From Sipunculus nudus (taxonomy: Eukaryota > Annelida > Sipuncula > Golfingiida > Sipunculidae): a DNA stretch of 64,000 nt. Numbering within the stretch: position 1 is the stretch's first letter; each line of letters starts with the position of its first letter. The stretch covers positions 28,582,008 through 28,646,007 of the forward strand of contig CM049313.1 in the NCBI GenBank assembly GCA_026874595.1. The letters run 5' to 3'. Positions 12,251 to 24,717 of this stretch are shown in pieces. Under the pieces are notes generated by a model. It saw only the letters and a program-made list of their open reading frames with translations. It was not told the DNA's origin and searched no databases. The position numbers were made by a program, and so were the translations under genes.

Positions 12251-13740
12251 AACCATACAGTGTCAAATAAATTGAGCTATACTTCATGTGGCTGCGATCA
12301 TGCACGACAAATATATGGAGAACTAGAAAAGCACTCAGACAACGCAGACCTCTGCCAAGGTAACTCATATCGTATTATCAGAAAAGCTGCATTATATAAA
12401 TGCAATGTTTTGTATTTGAGAATCATGAGTTTTAACAATTCAGGTTTCGTTTATAATGATTCTAAAAGTAAAAAAAAAAAAATAAAAAACCCAGATAACC
12501 TGTAAAACTTAATAGTAGCATCTGTTGGTCACTCAGCGTCAACATGTAATCTTTTTCATAACAATGGGAGCTCAGCCTTTGTGATGCGTATTTCAATGTT
12601 GTGATGTCATAACAATGTACAACCCGTACCGTGCGTCTGTACAGAAAAGCATGCCGGTTTACGTTTACCCTGATTTGGCCAAAAATTGTTACAATTGCGG
12701 AAAGATACCCGTTTCAATTCCGTTTTAATGACGGCTTAAATATTATATATTGTATACAACATGTATACAACGGCGGACACAATCCCAAACGCACTTATTT
12801 TGGAATTCACCTAGCTTATATATGGCTGTGGCACAAGCATCCCCAACTAATCACTTTCAGACAATTCCTATAATTATATCCTAAACCGTAGAATTGATCA
12901 TATTAGGTTACACTAATAGTCTATTCTCTCTCTCGTAATTTTCGTATGATTCCCCGCTTCGTTTGGCGGTGACAATGACAAGGTCCATTGCATTATGCTG
13001 TCACCTCCTTAGGCCTAAATAAACAGTCTACGAGTATGTATGGAAATTACTTGTGTGTAATATAAAATAATACCATTTTTAGAATTATATTTATCGGTAG
13101 AATCGGTTTGTTCGTTATGAAAGGCGATAATGTATTTATGTGCTGTAACAATACAAGTCTTTAAAATTAAGGAAAATAGAGAACAGAGCGTGGGTTCTTA
13201 CCTGTGCAGCAAACCATCGCGCATGCCTGACCTATATACATAACCCCTATACCATTTTGCTTCACATTCGAGTGAGCAGTTGACAGTGCCTATATAAACC
13301 AGTAAATGACATAAACCCTGGCCTGAGCAAGTAGATCCAAAAAGTGACATTGGAATTTAAATCATACATGATTATAACTGTGACGTTTTATGAATCTCCA
13401 TCTATTTTTTCCCTCTAATATATCAGTTGTCGATCCTAGTGTCTATAGGAGCCGCTACTGAGCGGCTGAACTTTCCCGGTCTTGTTGTATACATATTCTC
13501 TCTCTCTCCCTCTTCGGTATATTTAGGTTGCCTTAAGTCAATTACGATTTTATTGCAACAGGACCAAGGACTATATAGCAACGAACAATTAACAACCGTG
13601 GCCCTCCCTGTTGTACGTTGATTTACCAACATTTTTCATGGAAACGGCACGTACACGTTGAGGGACGTCATTGACCTCTGTGACGTCAAGACTCGGCACC
13701 CAAATATGACCGTATCGTCACCTGCGTAAACAAAATTTGC
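12251..13740. other. Apparently single-copy non-coding DNA with two CRE-like sites
   Basis: About 1.5 kb that does not match the repeats in this window. It includes a short A/T-rich part, a CpG-containing stretch near 13190-13240 (ATCGCGCATGCC), and a GACGTCA half-plus (13664-13670) next to a full TGACGTCA palindrome (13681-13688), the consensus CREB site. There is no convincing exon. Short ORFs at 12260-12505 and 13427-13621 have no recognisable motif. Confidence 0.45.
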
Positions 13741-13768
13741 TACTGACCCCCCCCCCCCCCCCCCCCTA
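13741..13768. repeat. Poly-C tract
   Basis: An uninterrupted run of about 19-20 cytosines after CTACTGACC. Its length is likely unreliable in an assembly. Confidence 0.9.
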
Positions 13769-13794
13769 TAAAACACTAGAACTCCTTCCTGGGT

Positions 13795-14110
13795 TAATTA
13801 CACATGGATCGCCCCAAAAAATCAATATGATACCAAAGCAGGGCACAAAAATAACTCGGAAAAGAATTTGAGGTACAGTCACACCGACAATAATGCAAAA
13901 ATGATGTTAACGCAATAAGTCGGAAAAGAATTTGAGGTACAGTCACTAAACTTGCAACATTGATGCATCTTATCAAGGGATAGGGCCAGTTCGAACATGG
14001 ATGACCGTGATACATTTTTCAAGTTCACACCGACAATAATGCAAAAATGATGTTAACACAATACCTCAAAAAGAATTTGAGGCGCACTCGCCAAACTTGC
14101 TGCTTTGATG
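13795..14110. repeat. Short local tandem repeat
   Basis: AAAAGAATTTGAGGTACAGTC and CACCGACAATAATGCAAAAATGATGTTAAC recur two or three times within about 300 bases (near 13860, 13925, 14025 and 14065). It is a small diverged tandem duplication with no coding content. Confidence 0.75.
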
Positions 14111-14339
14111 CACCTTACATTATTGTTTAGTGTTTCATTATCGGACATTTCTTTATTACGTTATCGGTTGGTATTACATTAGCAGTTGATTTGTTATTAC
14201 GTTATCAGTTTCTGTAACATTATATGTTAATTTCTTATTACATAAATTTTATCTTATAAGATGATTATTACATCATCAGTTGTAACAAGCCCTCGCATTG
14301 AAAGCGGGGTCATGTGGTCTTTTGAAAGCGCTTGGATTT
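14111..14339. other. AT-rich spacer with TTATTACGTTATC strings
   Basis: TTATTACRTTATCRGTT-like strings recur four or five times between 14150 and 14280, a short degenerate simple repeat. Nothing else is recognised. Confidence 0.5.
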
Positions 14340-14800
14340 AGTAGCTTTACTTCCATTCGAGTTAAAAATATTTATTCAGAGGCGTTATAATGGATACTGG
14401 TTTCAATGGAAATTATAGAAGACCGGTGACCGAAAAATGCCCGAAACCCCCCGAAAATGCATCCAGCTTACCCAGAGATTAAGGAAATATTTGTGAACAA
14501 CAAAACACCTGCAGGTTACAATCACTTGTCAGTTACATGGTCGACATGTCCCCAGATTTTGGAAATGATCGGTAGAGTGGTTCGTGAGATAAAACGTAAA
14601 ATTTTTGCACCATATATGGAAACAGATGAAACAAGCAAATTTCTTGTGCAATCACCAGTCTAAAAATAAATCTATTCAAAATTATCTTCATTGAATTCAA
14701 CTAGCTAAAGAAATCTGGCATATGATTTGAAGGCTAAAGAGTTCTTTTATTGACTAACCTGAAGTAAAGTAGGAAAGACCATTTTGGACAGTATGCACTG
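14340..14800 (+). repeat. Dispersed repeat C (uninterrupted copy)
   Basis: Related to 58,080-58,303 plus 61,268-61,330 and to 63,180-63,300. Shared strings include GTTATAATGGATA, TGCCCGAAA, GGTTCRTGAKATAAA, CCATATATG and GGCTAAAG-GTTCT. In the 58-61 kb copy a family A element sits between CAAAGAATC and ATGGCTAAAG, whereas here the two sides are continuous. This copy therefore serves as a paralogous empty site for family A. Confidence 0.65.
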
Positions 14801-14859
14801 AGAATATCTGTGAAATTTTGTGAAGAAAGCAGCAAGGGTAACCTTCCTAATAAGTAATA

Positions 14860-17145
14860 TCTTCCCCCTCCCCCTCCCCACCCAACCAACCTCGCCACAT
14901 AATTAACCTCCCGTATTAACAACAAGGAATATCCCCCCCCCAACCAACCTCGCCACAAAATTAACCTCCCGTATTAACAACAAGGAATATCTTCCCCCTC
15001 CCCCCAACCAACCTCGCCACATAATTAACCTCCCGTATTAACAACAAGGAATATCTTCCCCCTCCCCCCCCCCCAACCAACCTCGCCACATAATTAACCT
15101 CCCGTATTAACAACGAGGAATATCTTCCCCCTCCCCCCACCCCCACCAACCTCGCCACGTAATTAACCTCCCGTATTAACAACCATGAAGATCTTCCCCC
15201 TCCCTCTCCCACGCCATCCTCGCCACATAATTAACCTCCCGTATAAACAACAAGGAATATCTTCTCCCGCCACCGTCGCCACATAATTAACCTCACGAAT
15301 TAACAACAAGGAATATCTCCCCCCCCCCAACTCCACTGCCACATAAGTAACATCCCGTTTTAACAACAGAAATCTCCCTTACCGCAACATAAGTACCCCC
15401 CCCCCCCCGTATTAAAAACAAGGAGTTTGCCCAACAACATAGGTAACTTCCAGTATTAACAACAAGGAATTTAACCCCCCCCCCCCAACCACATAAGTAA
15501 CCTCCTGTATTAACAACAAGGAAATTTTGACCGCCACATAAGTAACCTCCCGCATTAACAACAAGGACCCCCCCCCCCCTTTTCTCAACATAAGTAACCT
15601 CCCATAATTACAACAATGAATCTCTTCCCCGCAAGATATGTAACCTACCATATTAACAACAAAGAATCTCTGCCCCACAATATAATTAACCTCCCGAATT
15701 AACAACAATGAATATCTTCCCACCCCCCTCCCCCGACACCCTCGCCACATAAAAAAACTCCCGAATTAACAACAAGGAATATCTTCCCCCTCCCCCTCCT
15801 CCGCAACCCTCGCCACATAAGTTACCTCCCGTATTAACAACTTGGAATCTCTGCCGCACAACATAAGTAACCTCCCATATTAACAAGAAGATATCTCTGC
15901 CCCAAAACATAAGTTACCTCCCGTATAAAAAAAGAGTAATCTCTGCCCAAAAACATAAGTAACCTCCCCGTATAAACAACAAGGAATCTCTGCCCCACAA
16001 CATAAGTAATTCCCCGTTTTAACAACAAAGAATCTTAGCCCAACAGCATAAGGAACCTCCCGTATTAACAACAAAGAATCTCTGCAAAACAACATAAGTA
16101 ACCTCCCGTATTAACAACAAGGAATCTCTTGAACAACACAGAATCTCTTCCCCACAACATAAGTAACTTTCCGTATTAACAACAAAGAATCTCTGCCCCA
16201 CATCATAAGTAACCTTCCGTATTAACAACAAGGAATCTCTTTAACAACAAAGAATCTCTGCCTTACAACATAAGTAACTTTCCGTATTAACAACAAAGAA
16301 TCTCTGGCCCACAACATCAGTAACCTCCCGTATTAACAACAAGGAATCTCTTGAACAACACAGAATCTCTGCCCCACAACATAAGTAACTTTCCATATTA
16401 ACAACAAAGAATCTCTGGCCCACAACATTAGTTACCTCCCGTATTAACAACAAGGAATCTCTTGAACAACACAGAATCTCTGCCCCACAACATAAGTAAC
16501 TTTCCGTATTAACAACAAAGAATCTCTGTCGCACAACATAAGTAACCTTCCTTATTAACAACAAAGAATCTCTGTCCCGCAACATAAGTAACCTCCCGTA
16601 TTAACAACAAAGAATCTCTGTCCCTCAACATAAGTAACCTCCCGTATTAACAACAAAGAATCTCTGTCCCGCAACATAAGTAACCTCCCGTATTAACAAC
16701 AAAGAATCTCTGTCCCTCAACATAAGTAACCTCCCGTATTAACAACAAAGAATCTCTGTCCCACAACATAAGTAACCTCCCGTATTAACAACAAAGAATC
16801 TCTGTCCCTCAACATAAGTAACCTCCCGTATTAACAACAAAGAATCTCTGTCCCACAACATAAGTAACCTCCCGTATTAACAACAAAGAATCTCTGTCCC
16901 GCAACATAAGTAACCTCCCGTATTAACAACAAAGAATCTCTGTCCCGCAACATAAGTAACCTCCCGTATTAACAACAAAGAATCTCTGTCCTTCAACATA
17001 AGTAACCTCCCGTATTAACAACAAAGAATCTCTGTCCCACAACATAAGTAACCTCCCGTATTAACAACAAGGAATCTCTGCCCAACAATATAAATAACCT
17101 CTCGTATTTACCACGAGGAATTGCTGCCCCGCCACACAAGTATCG
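14860..17145. repeat. Satellite array: 46-bp monomer, with C-rich and higher-order variants
   Basis: The monomer includes AACAACAAAGAATCTCTGTC, CAACATAAGTAACC and TCCCGTATT, 46 bp in total (starts at 16511, 16557 and 16603 checked). The left part (14.86-15.83 kb) has longer, variable units with a C-rich insert (CTTCCCCCTCCCC) and CCAACCTCGCCACATAA. Bases 16.13-16.57 kb show a 111-bp higher-order unit (CTTGAAC or CTTTAAC at 16128, 16239, 16350 and 16461). Bases 16.55-17.08 kb are nearly homogeneous 46-bp copies, the signature of recent homogenisation. Open frames on the minus strand (for example 16585-16241) are by-products of the repeat and are not proposed as genes. Confidence 0.95.
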
Positions 17146-17192
17146 CATTAATAACTTTTATTCTGTTCCTTTAAAAAATCACAGCGTCTTAA

Positions 17193-18089
17193 AACAAGTG
17201 ACCCGTTGGTCATGACGCTCAGCCGACTGACATAACGGTAATATGTCCTTGCACAGACAACTAATTAAGATAGGTGGTATCAATGTTGATGCATATTAGC
17301 TTAAGTTCATCAAGACCCATACGCACAACAAATTTGATGACAATCCAACCAGCCTTTCATGAGGAATCTGGCAATTTGTGTGTATTTTGCATTATTTCTG
17401 GGGTGCTCAAACATACACCAAAACTCTGAGAATATAGGTTAACTGTGACCCAATTTCAGGTTTCTGGGGAGAACTTTTTAGGAACTCTCAGTTCTCAAGT
17501 AAGAAGATTCTGGGCCCCATTGTTATGATTTGTGCCCTACTTTGGTATCAAATTTTCAATTATTCTGAGGGGTGCTTATAAGCCCAACAGCTCAGAAAAA
17601 ATTTTGGTAACAGAGACCTTAATTTACGTTTCAAAGGAGACTTTTACAGATCTCCCTGGATGTCAAGTTTGAAGATTCTAGGACCTTTGGTTACAATTTG
17701 AGTCCTGTTAAGGGACGACCGCATCTTTTAAGGTCTCAAAATAGAGAAAAAAATCGAAAAAAATACAAGTTGCGCCACCAGTCACCAGAAACTGATGAAA
17801 CACTCCATGATGCATATGCATGCAAAGAATAATGCCGATTAATGCACTAGTTGTTCAGATACCAGAGCTTTTGTATAAAATTTTTTGGCGCCACCAGCCT
17901 GCAGAAACTTATGAAAATCTCCATGATCAATATCCATGCAAAGAATCATGGTGATCAATGCATTAGTTGTTCAGATACTTGAGCTTTAGTATCAAATTTT
18001 TAGTTATTCTGGGGGGTACTTCGGAGCCCCATAGCTTGAAGAATATGGGTAACAGACCATAGTTCAGATGACTTGTAGTCAGCTTAGCT
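17193..18089 (-). mobile_element. Family A repeat, reversed, internally shortened
   Basis: Starts AACAAGTGACCCGTTGGTCATGACG and ends AGTCAGCTTAGCT, the two family A termini in reverse, but only about 900 bp apart. It keeps modules with GGTTTCTGGGG, TGGGCCCC..GATTTGTGCCC and GGCGCCACCAG. It is a deletion derivative of the family. Confidence 0.75.
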
Positions 18090-18284
18090 AATAAAATGAC
18101 TCTTGCGGTTAAACTATAAAATCGATATGAGAGCCTTTCCTTCATTTAATCAATCTCCTTTTCAGGACATCATCATTTCAGTTAATTTAGATGTTTTTCT
18201 ACTAGTGCAAAGCCAGTGATATTATCTTTTAGTTTGCCGTGCGGTGGGATACTTATATACCAGATAAAATAAGTACACTTTGGA

Positions 18285-19400
18285 GAAACTAACTGGTGGT
18301 GCCACCTGCATTTTTTTCTAATTTTTACTCTTTTTCTGTTTTTTTTTTCTAGATTGTCAAATGACAGCAATTATGTCAGTTTCTCAACTGTAGTTTTATC
18401 TAATGTTCCTTAACTTGGTGTGTTTATTGATTATGACTGGTTCAGTTCCTGAAGAAAGGTGGTGCCACCTGAATTTTTTCTATTATTTATGCATTCTTTT
18501 TTATTTTGAGACTGCCAAATTATAGTGATACTATCAGATTTGCAACTGTGGTATCTTCTAATTTTCTGAAACCTTTTGTGTCATTAGGCCCCACTTAAGT
18601 GGATGCCCTATAGTAATCACCCTGTCTGTCCGTCTGTCCGTCCGTCTTTCTGTATGTCCCTCAAAAACTCCAGTCTGGATTGAAATATCCATTTCAAACT
18701 TGAAATACATGGCCAACCTCTAAAGCAAGAACTCTATTGATTTTCTATTGGGGCCATGAAGTCAAGGTCACAAGACCCACTTATCTCGAAAGATTGTGGA
18801 AGCATTTTCAGCAAAACTTTTTATCCTAAACCTTCCATCTTGCAGATATAGCTGACCTGCAAATAGAGAAAGAACTTGACTAATGTTGGGGTCAAAAGTC
18901 ATAGGTCAAGGTCACAGTGACCATCTGTCCACATACTTGTTTCTGAATGATAACTCTAGGTTGGATTAAAATATTGGTTTTAAACCTGATCTACATATGG
19001 ACCAATACTAAAGTAAGAAATCTTTTTATTTTGGGTTAATTAGGTAAAAGTTCAAGGTCACAGGGGTTATCAGTCCACATGTTTGTTTCAAGATAATCAC
19101 TCTACGTTGGAATAAAATATTGGTTTCAAACTTGACTAATATATGACCCACTAGTAAAGTATTTATTAAAAAAATTCTTTGAAAAGATTGTGGATGTAAT
19201 TTAAACCAAACTTTTTATACCAAACCCCCAATCTTCCATATTTGATCACCTGCCAATAATGGAAGACATTTGTGAAGGTCAAGGTCACAGGGGCAATCTG
19301 TCAGCAAATAAGTTTCCAAATGATAACTCGTTTAGATTGACAAATAGAAATCAAACTTGTTCCAGGTTGAAAATGGACCGTTTTCAACACACTCTTATTT
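18285..19400 (+). mobile_element. Family A fragment, forward, interior and downstream half
   Basis: Contains the order GGTGGTGCCACCTG, ATGTCAGTTTCTCAACTG, TTGGTGTGTTTATTGATTATGACTGG, AGTGGATGCCCTATAG, CCTGTCTGTCCGTC and AGGTCAAGGTCACAG. This is the same order as 22.5-23.7 kb. It shows the undisturbed junction through ATGTCAGTTTCTCAACTG that the LINE interrupts in the 40.8 kb copy. Both family ends are missing. Confidence 0.75.
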
Positions 19401-19464
19401 CAGTTAATAAATTAAATGTGTATAATTATATTTTGATCAACTTATCTCCACTTTCTTGTTTTTT

Positions 19465-19700
19465 AGCTCAGCTGACTATCTGATCTATAGTTATAGTCCA
19501 TTATCCGTCTATTCTTCCGTCCATCCGTCTGTCTGTCTGTCCATCCGTTAGACTGTCAATTTCGAAACCGTTAGACCTACCTATCCAAAATTTGGCATTC
19601 TGTTAGATGTCCCAAAGATCTCCTACAAAACCAAAAACTGGGTCACTGCGACTTCCCTCCTTCGAGAAATGAAGGAAAACCCTCAATTTTCCATTACAAA
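19465..19700 (+). mobile_element. Family A fragment, 5' end only
   Basis: Starts TTTTTTAGCTCAGCTGACTATC with the usual T-tract, then TCCGTCTGTCTGTCTGTCC and a GGTCACTGCGAC stretch. It then fades into unrelated sequence. Confidence 0.65.
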
Positions 19701-21699
19701 CTTATTATCACACATCAGGACTGCCGAAAATCAAAACTATTCATCTCTTTCCTTCATATTTACCATAAATATTCCCTTAAATAGTTCCGATGTACATGAC
19801 AGAAATGAGGTCAGTATTAGGTGATTTCTAAAGTTATAGGCCGAAATATAAAGCACTTTGTAAAAAGCAGGAAAGATATTTACTCACTTCACATGATAAA
19901 TGTTGAAGCTTGTTCAGTTATATAACTTTATTTAATCAGGATTTAAGTGTGTACCAAAAAAAATAAGATCTGAATTTTGTAATTATTTAAAAAAGTTGTT
20001 AGCATTAATATAAAATCTGTACCATAAATTTTGCTCAACTTTGAACATTCGACTTTATATAGTTTTTTTCAGAGGCTATTGTATTTATTTGCATTGTTAA
20101 GGCCGCCCACTTTTGGTCCTTCCTTGGTAACCTTAATTGTGATGCAACACTGGTTGAGCACCCCTGCTGTCACAGTTGTCAGTTATTCTCATGCCCCCCC
20201 CCCCCCCCCCCAAAGTGTATTGCAAAAATTTTCTTGTTTGAACAGTATTTCTTAAACTGTAAAGCTCTTTCCACTCCCCTATTAAATAGTAATTCAAGGA
20301 GTAATTCAGAACATGCCATGTTGTGGTAATGAAATTAATTTTCTTTTTAATAATTTTAGTAAATTGGAATACAATTTAACCCATCAGTAGGCATAATTTA
20401 AAAATATGAGCCAAATCATGGATAAATAAAAGTGCAATTTAGAATTGTGAATTCTGAATCAAGTGTTATTTTCAGATATTTATTGTTTTGCAAATTAAAC
20501 AAAATATAATAAAAAAAAATAAATACATCTGTTTGCATAATGTGATGTTACCTCACCAAAAATTCTATACATGTTGATGCAATTTAGAACTCTGAATCAA
20601 CTTAAATATTCAGTTATATATGTATAACTGTAAATGTATAGTAAAATGTATAAACTTGAAAAAAAAAATTATGTTTAAAAAAATGAGGAACTAATCCAAT
20701 CATTTGTTCATTATTTTCCTGCTTCAGTGGAATGGGAATTAAAGTGATTTGCTTTATTTTTCCACATCTCTGTCTGTTTTTAAATATTAAATAATAATGA
20801 ATACACTTTTTTCCTGTAAGCACTGTTGAATTAAATTTCATATCCTGTATGTTTATACAAGGGTGTTGTAACTTCAACCCCCCTCCCCTCCCCCCCCCCC
20901 CCCCCCCATCCCCCAGCCATTGAGTCCTTGCACCTGATCACTTTTGGACATTAGTTTTATTGCAACTGCATACAATTTTTTAAATGAAGAAAATATATAC
21001 AGAGGTACAGAGGTGTTGCACCCACGATCTAGTCCTTTTACCTGTGGAGTGGGAACATTAGGGCAACTGTATATATAAACTGTATATATTCTATAAAATA
21101 GAAAAAATGGTTTAATAAAAAAAGCAGGATGTAATTGGACAAATGTGAAAACTGCTAAATTTTCAACAGCTTTTCAAAAAGCCAACAAATGATCATGGCA
21201 AAAGTATAGATCTTTTAATCACAAACTGCTTACATACTTTATTTTAAACATTAGGAAACACATGGTCAGATCACAAAATATTATTTGCAACAGTTTCTTC
21301 AATCGTATCAACCAATCATGGCCTATATTACCTCTTCTTCTCAGACTTTATCTCCATTTGATATTATTTTAGATTTTTACCTTCAAGGTCAACTTCAGCT
21401 GAGAACAGTGAAACTTGGGTCCCTTGATATTATATCGGGTCGGTGTAAAAACCCCTAATCTGCCTATGAGAAGAAAATTTTTTTTTATAGATGTCATATT
21501 TATTTTAATATTGCCAAAATAACCATTGTACATGTAATATACTAAAACTTATTGCGCTTCTGTGTTGACTATTTATAAAATATTCAGTTTTTAAAGAAAC
21601 ATCTGTAATACTGCCAACAGAAAGCCAAGCAAACTGATAACCGTACTTAGGTCGAGACAAACTCCATTTTCAGCCGTTCATATTGATATCAATGTCAGT
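19701..21699. other. AT-rich, apparently non-repetitive DNA
   Basis: About 2 kb with no recognisable coding sequence. It includes poly-C tracts at about 20192-20211 and 20878-20907 and many A/T homopolymers. Short ORFs at 20031-20255 and 20877-20614 have no motif. Confidence 0.5.
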
Positions 21700-21764
<65 letters not shown>

Positions 21765-21778
21765 ATCTATATATATAT
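21700..21778. repeat. Compound microsatellite (AT)n-(GT)n-(AT)n
   Basis: A long ATATAT run followed by GTGTGT and a short ATATAT. It is purely simple sequence. Confidence 0.95.
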
Positions 21779-22021
21779 GGTCCGTCCGTTCGTATGCACT
21801 CAGGTCTACTTTGTTCTCAGATTCGTGAAGAATTTGATAGACCAGCGTAAACCGTGTTGTCTAATACGACGTTAATTCATACGTCATGCAGGTGAAGTGC
21901 GGGTGCAGTATATACAGACGTTGTCTCTGCAATTGAACATAAGAAAATTACGGTGGACGTACTGCGTACACGGGGAGTCATCGCTGGTCTCATTATAAAG
22001 ACCAATAATTTAACAAGAAAC
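21779..22021. other. Left flank of the LTR element, duplicated on the right
   Basis: Contains GGACGTACTGCGTACACGG followed by GAGTCATCGCTGGTCT near 21955. A close match (GACGTACTGCCTACACGGAG..CGCTGGTCT) lies near 30952, beyond the other LTR. The possible 4-bp target duplication AAAC is at 22018-22021. Confidence 0.55.
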
Positions 22022-24564
22022 TGTTACGGAACCTAATAACAACAGATCACGTAGTCGTGACGAGCATAAATTTTGTTACGGAGATAAATAAAAATCAGAT
22101 TCTGTAACACTAGGCAGCGTGAAATTTCTAGGGGAATGAATGAAGAAGTCAGTGGTTTTTAGCTCAGCTGACTGTAAGTCAACTGAGGTATAGGAATGGC
22201 GCTTTGTCCGTCGTCCGTCCGGTCGTCCGTTAGCAGGGCACAAATCGTAACTGCTTGACCTAGAAACTTCTTAGTGAAGATCCATGGAGATCAAAAAAAA
22301 ATCTCCTTGGAAACCTGAAATTAGGTCACTGCGACCTATATCCTCCGAGCTATGGGGCTTGAAAGTACCCCCCAGAATAATAAAAAATATGATACAAAAC
22401 CTCCAATATCTTGATAATTAATGCATGGATTATCATGAATCTTGCCTTGAATATTGACCATGACTAGTTTTGTCAGTTACAGAAAAGTGGTGGCGCCACC
22501 TGTATTTTTTGTTATTTTAACGAATATTTAAAATTTTTTTTTTTACTATAAAATGACAACAATCATGTCAGTTTCTCAGCTGTAATTACATCTAGTGTCC
22601 CAAAACCTGGTGTGTTTATTGATCACAAGTGGATGCCATATAGTTATCACCCTGTCTGTCTGTCTGTCTGTCCATCCGTCCATCCACTCAAATTTGTTTC
22701 CAGATGATAACTCCAGGTTGTATTGACACATAGATTTCAAACTTGACTTACATATGGCCCACCACTAAAGCAAGAACCTATATGATTTTGGGGTCATGAG
22801 GTCAGAGGATCAAGGTCACAGGACTCACTTTTTTAAAAAGATGATGGCTGCATTTTAAGCCAAACTTTTCATACCAAACTTTCCATTTTGCACATTTACT
22901 GACTTGCCAGTATGGGGAGAGCATAAATGAATTTTGGGTCACATGGTCAAAGGTCAAGGTCACAGGTGCCATCTGTTCACAAATTAGTTTCCAGATGATA
23001 ACTCCAGTTTAGTTTGACATATTGGTTTCAAACTTAACTTATATATGACTCACCACTGAGTAAGAACCGTGTGGATTTTGGGGTCCAACGGTCAAAGGTC
23101 ATGGTCACAGGACTCATTTCTTTAAAAACAATGCATATGCATTTGAAGCCAAACTTTTCATCCCAAACCTTCCATCTTTAAGATATCGCTAACCTGCCAA
23201 TAGGGGAAGATTCTGTTCAATTTTGGGGTCATGAGGTCAAAGGTCAAGGTCACAGTACCCACTTATTAAGAAAGATTGTGGATGCATTTTAAGCTAAACT
23301 TTTCATCCAAAACCTTCCATCTTGCACATATAACTTAACTGCCAATAGGGGAAGAAACTGATTGATTTGGGGGTCGCAAGGTCAAAGGTCATCGTCACAG
23401 GGGCCCATCTGTCCACATATTTGTTTCTGGATGATAACTCCAGTTTGGATTGTCATATTGATTTCATTTTTTACTTATATATGACCCATCAATAAAATAA
23501 GAATCCTTTTGATTTTGGGGGCATAAGGCCAAAGGATAAGGTCACAGGACCCACTTCTTTAAAAAGATTGTTGATGTATTTTTAGCCAAACTTTCTGTCC
23601 CAAACATTCTATCTTCCAGATGTTGCTCACCTGCCAATAGTGGAAGTAACTTATGGATTTTTGGGACACAAGGTCAAGGCCATGGGGGCCATCCATTCAA
23701 AAATTAGTTTATGGATGATAAGTCAAGTTTGGGTACACAGGTTGGATTTCAAACTGATCACAGGACCAATATTTCGGAAAACCTCATAAACATATATCCT
23801 TATAGACAAATGCAGCTGAGCGTCGAGATCCATGGGTCCCTAGTTTGTTAACATATAATTATAATTAATTCTTTAAAAAAAACTAGAATTACAATACACT
23901 TAATCAATACAATTACACAGTATAACAACAGTATAACAGTAAATCAATACAATTACACAGTATAATAAATAGAGTGTACAGTACCAGAGTGTCCGGATCC
24001 TAGGCTTTTCTGTCACAGCTCAACAAGTCCTTTCAAAGATATAATCCAGATGAACAGTTATATGAACAGAGAATAATAGTTCTATTCAATCCCGAAATCA
24101 ATCTGTTGTAATCCAAAAGTGAAGTTCTGGAAACAGTCCCAAAGGCAAACTGAAGACCTTGAAAATCTGTTACAAAGTTCGAAGAATATCTATAAGTGCT
24201 GCAATTATCGGAAAGGTCCACAAGCTGACTCACACTCTTCCGTGTCCGCCGGAATATTTCTCTCTCTCCTCTCTCGGCTCCAAAAATAGATATTTATAAC
24301 TTTTTCCTCAGAAAATTCTAGAAATGGCAAACTCCATAGAACAATACACGCGTTACAGGAACGGACTTGAAACATCTAGAACAAAGAACGCTGTGTTTCT
24401 ACACTTCAGACCCCACACTTGGGCCAGGCCAACACGCACGTCTTCCATGACAACGAATTATACCGGCCTAACAGACACATGTCACTCCTGCGGACAATAA
24501 AACAGGGCCTGCCTAACACGAATAAAAATGTCAACAGCGCACAATAAATCAAACACCTTAAACA
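22022..24564 (-). repeat. 3' LTR, interrupted by family A
   Basis: Bases 22022-22160 and 23844-24564 together (about 860 bp) match the LTR at 29780-30653. The break falls in AGTCAGTGGTTTTT / TTTGTTAACA, which is continuous in the other two LTR copies (near 29905 and 62320). The inner end TTTAAACA-type at 24560-24564 is followed by CCCCCAACT, which on the minus strand is a short polypurine tract AGTTGGGGG directly next to the LTR. Confidence 0.88.
22161..23843 (+). mobile_element. Family A repeat, full-length, inside an LTR
   Basis: Starts (T)5-AGCTCAGCTGACTGTAAGTC and ends CAGCTGAGCGTCGAGATCC..CCTAG. The interior order is TCCGTCGTCCGTCC, TTAGCAGGGCACAAATCG, AGGTCACTGCGACCT, GGTGGCGCCACCTG and GTCAGTTTCTCAGCTG. 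Several modules of about 200 bp follow, with AGGTCAAAGGTCAAGGTCA (for example 23234-23252) and ACTTTTCATCCCAAACCTTCC. The first 30 bases can fold as a hairpin (AGCTCAGCTGACT / AGTCAACTGAGGT). No ORF. The insertion is younger than the LTR it sits in. Confidence 0.88.
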
Positions 24565-24717
24565 CCCCCAACTGTAAGAAAAAAAGAAAGTTTTCTAAAA
24601 AAACTTTCTTTTTGCGATCACAATCACTAAATTTTTTCAATATTTCAAAAATCATCTTATTTACACATCTTATTTACAACATTACATAAACATTTCGTTT
24701 ACAACATTTCATTAACA

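Noticed and set aside
14734-16585. Series of minus-strand open frames with LLLIREVNYV-like repeats
   Set aside because: They are translations of the satellite, they shift frame between units, and no start or splice context supports them.
14860-17145. CRISPR-like array
   Set aside because: Direct repeats without unique spacers, in a eukaryotic context.
24265-24300. env-like gene in the LTR element
   Set aside because: RNase H is followed after about 150 bases by the polypurine tract and LTR, leaving no room for env.
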